54,802 nucleotides of DNA, taken from Candidatus Omnitrophota bacterium. GTDB lineage: Bacteria > Omnitrophota > Gorgyraeia > Zapsychrales > Fredricksoniimonadaceae. Location of the stretch: the NCBI GenBank assembly GCA_002753465.1, contig PEAF01000007.1, forward strand, positions 1 to 54,802, read 5' to 3'. This document shows positions 53,639 through 54,802 of the stretch, piece after piece. Under the pieces are notes generated by a model. It made no database searches. It was given only the letters and a program-made list of their open reading frames with translations, and had not been told where the DNA came from. The position numbers and the translations under genes were made by a program. Numbering within the stretch: the stretch's first letter is position 1; the number at the start of each line of letters is the position of its first letter.

Positions 53639-54802
53639 AACTACAACTTTTTATTTCGCATAACGGCGGCGTTTCCCGACGTAAGGCATTCGATCACATC
53701 ATCAATGGCGATGTGATGGTCAATGATAAGATCGTCAAGGAGCCGTCCCATATGATGGAGCCCGGCGAGGATAAGATCACGCTTTTAGGGCATGAGATCA
53801 AGCCGACCGCGTATGAGTACATTATGCTCAACAAGCCTTCGGGCTACGTAACGACGTGCGAAGCACAGTTCGATCAGACCGCGGTGATGGCGCTGTTGCC
53901 GGCTAATCTGCGCCACCTGAAACCTGTCGGGCGTTTGGATAAAGATACACAGGGACTTTTGCTGTTGACCAATGACGGCGAGTTGGCCAACCGTCTGGCG
54001 CATCCGAGCTATGACGTGAATAAAACATATCACGTGCGTGTTACGCGTAAAATGGAGTTCCGTGAGAAGGACCGTTTGGAAGCAGGCGTTGTGATCGACG
54101 GGTTCCGTACGGCACCGGCTGAAGTGGCTAACATTAATTATTTAAATGCAGCGACGGAGTTCGACCTTACCATCCATGAAGGCCATAAGCATCAGGTCAG
54201 GCTTATGTGCCACGAAGTGGGGCATGATGTTGAGCAGTTGACACGCATCGCCCAGGGGCCGCTTAAGCTTGAAGGTCTTAAGGTGGGTACGTGGCGTCCG
54301 TTAACACCGGAAGAGCTGGCGATGTTGCATAATATCGGCCGCACCACTATTACGCCGGTCTTCAAGTCGCATTCACCTGAGCGTCGTTATTCAGCCAATC
54401 GCGACTGGTCCAGTGATAAGCCTGAAGGCCAGCGGTATTCCACGCCGGCCAGCAGTCCCGCGGAGTCAGCGCGCCGCGAACGTACGGAGCGTCCAGAGGC
54501 TGGTCGTCCGGATTCAAGCGCGCCGCGTGAGGAGAAACCGACGGGCGAGCGCCGCGAGTATAAGCCATTTAATCGTGATGCCCGGCCGTCTAGTGATAGG
54601 CCAAGAAGTGATCGTCCATATTCGAGTGCGCCACGTGAAGGCCGTTCGTACGGTGAGCGTCCGCGCACCAGCGCGCCATATTCGAGTGCACCACGCACCG
54701 AGCGTCCTCGCAGCGACCGCCCGTATTCCAGCGATCGTCCGCGAACGGACAGACCAAGAAGTGATCGTCCTTATTCGAGCGCGCCGCGTGAAGGCCGTTC
54801 GT
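53635..54802 (+). CDS. RsuA/RluB/RluE-family pseudouridine synthase, 3' end outside window
   Basis: ATG 53635 overlaps the previous stop by four bases, and at least 389 codons are visible with no stop before the edge. An S4 RNA-binding domain comes first (LFISHNGGVSRRKAFDHIINGDVMVN). The catalytic region follows, with GRLDKDTQGLLLLTNDG (catalytic Asp in RLD), NKTYHVRV, and HKHQVRLMCHEVGHDVEQLTR. It ends near residue 235 at WRPLTPEEL. From ~245 on there is a long Arg/Ser/Pro-rich tail with repeated SDRPYSSAPREGR units. The enzyme converts uridine to pseudouridine in rRNA. Confidence 0.88.
   Translation, partial: MKLQLFISHNGGVSRRKAFDHIINGDVMVNDKIVKEPSHMMEPGEDKITLLGHEIKPTAYEYIMLNKPSGYVTTCEAQFDQTAVMALLPANLRHLKPVGRLDKDTQGLLLLTNDGELANRLAHPSYDVNKTYHVRVTRKMEFREKDRLEAGVVIDGFRTAPAEVANINYLNAATEFDLTIHEGHKHQVRLMCHEVGHDVEQLTRIAQGPLKLEGLKVGTWRPLTPEELAMLHNIGRTTITPVFKSHSPERRYSANRDWSSDKPEGQRYSTPASSPAESARRERTERPEAGRPDSSAPREEKPTGERREYKPFNRDARPSSDRPRSDRPYSSAPREGRSYGERPRTSAPYSSAPRTERPRSDRPYSSDRPRTDRPRSDRPYSSAPREGRS

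Noticed and set aside
54387..54698. A 103-codon minus-strand frame near the right edge
   Set aside because: It is the complement of the Arg/Ser/Pro tail of the pseudouridine synthase, whose own frame is continuous with a clear catalytic domain.

Overview
The window looks like a chromosomal contig from an uncultured Gram-negative bacterium, most probably Candidatus Omnitrophota (Omnitrophica). Signs of a Gram-negative envelope are an AlgE-type outer-membrane barrel, an AsmA-like DUF748 protein and many Sec signal peptides. The lineage guess rests on three very large exported proteins (1.9-17.0 kb) with the same signal-peptide-plus-N-domain and the same short C-terminal 'GGID' domain. I recall similar architectures from Omnitrophota genomes, but this is from memory and unchecked. 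Coding density is high, overlaps of 1-4 nt are common, and I see no rRNA, tRNA, CRISPR array or transposase.

Region 1 (2-17.0 kb): four proteins end in a related 58-60 residue GGID domain, and three of them also share a ~330 residue N-domain. Between these ends sit unrelated cargos: a 2H phosphoesterase plus alpha/beta hydrolase; a chain of enzyme-like domains (2H, YvcK/CofD, nucleotidyltransferase, HAD, TIM barrel, YdcF-like) in a 2866-residue protein; an (alpha/alpha)-barrel hydrolase; and an HD hydrolase. A RelE-type toxin-antitoxin cassette lies between two of them, bracketed by identical terminators. One gene carries palindromic repeats inserted in frame.

Region 2 (17.0-26.8 kb): an envelope/exopolysaccharide-like locus with a c-di-GMP theme. 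It holds a secreted six-hairpin hydrolase, a proline-rich secreted protein behind a c-di-GMP-I-type riboswitch, an AlgE-like porin, a DUF748 protein, a PilZ protein, a Cys-rich repeat protein and a GGDEF-EAL protein.

Region 3 (26.8-32.0 kb): an overlapping operon of a UbiA-family membrane protein, a small membrane protein, a dipeptide epimerase, a DUF819 membrane protein and an NlpC/P60 endopeptidase, which reads as cell-wall peptide recycling. A DEAD-box helicase with a long leader follows.

Region 4 (33.5-38.0 kb): accessory DNA. It contains dispersed palindromes, an AbrB/RelE toxin-antitoxin pair, a BFD-like ferredoxin, an AT-rich island (two XRE regulators, two methyltransferases, a 44-residue membrane protein), an Ada-like Cys protein, and two long structured elements in the only gene-free stretch over 300 bases (37544-38009).

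Region 5 (38.0-54.8 kb): mostly core genes. These are GT-C glycosyltransferases, a WbpB/WbpD-like aminosugar pair with a GT2, two SpoU-type rRNA methyltransferases, a hybrid histidine kinase with its Hpt partner, a coiled-coil gene with an in-frame amber codon, DAHP synthase, an aminotransferase, dCMP deaminase, a GH5 hydrolase and an RsuA-family pseudouridine synthase that runs off the right edge.
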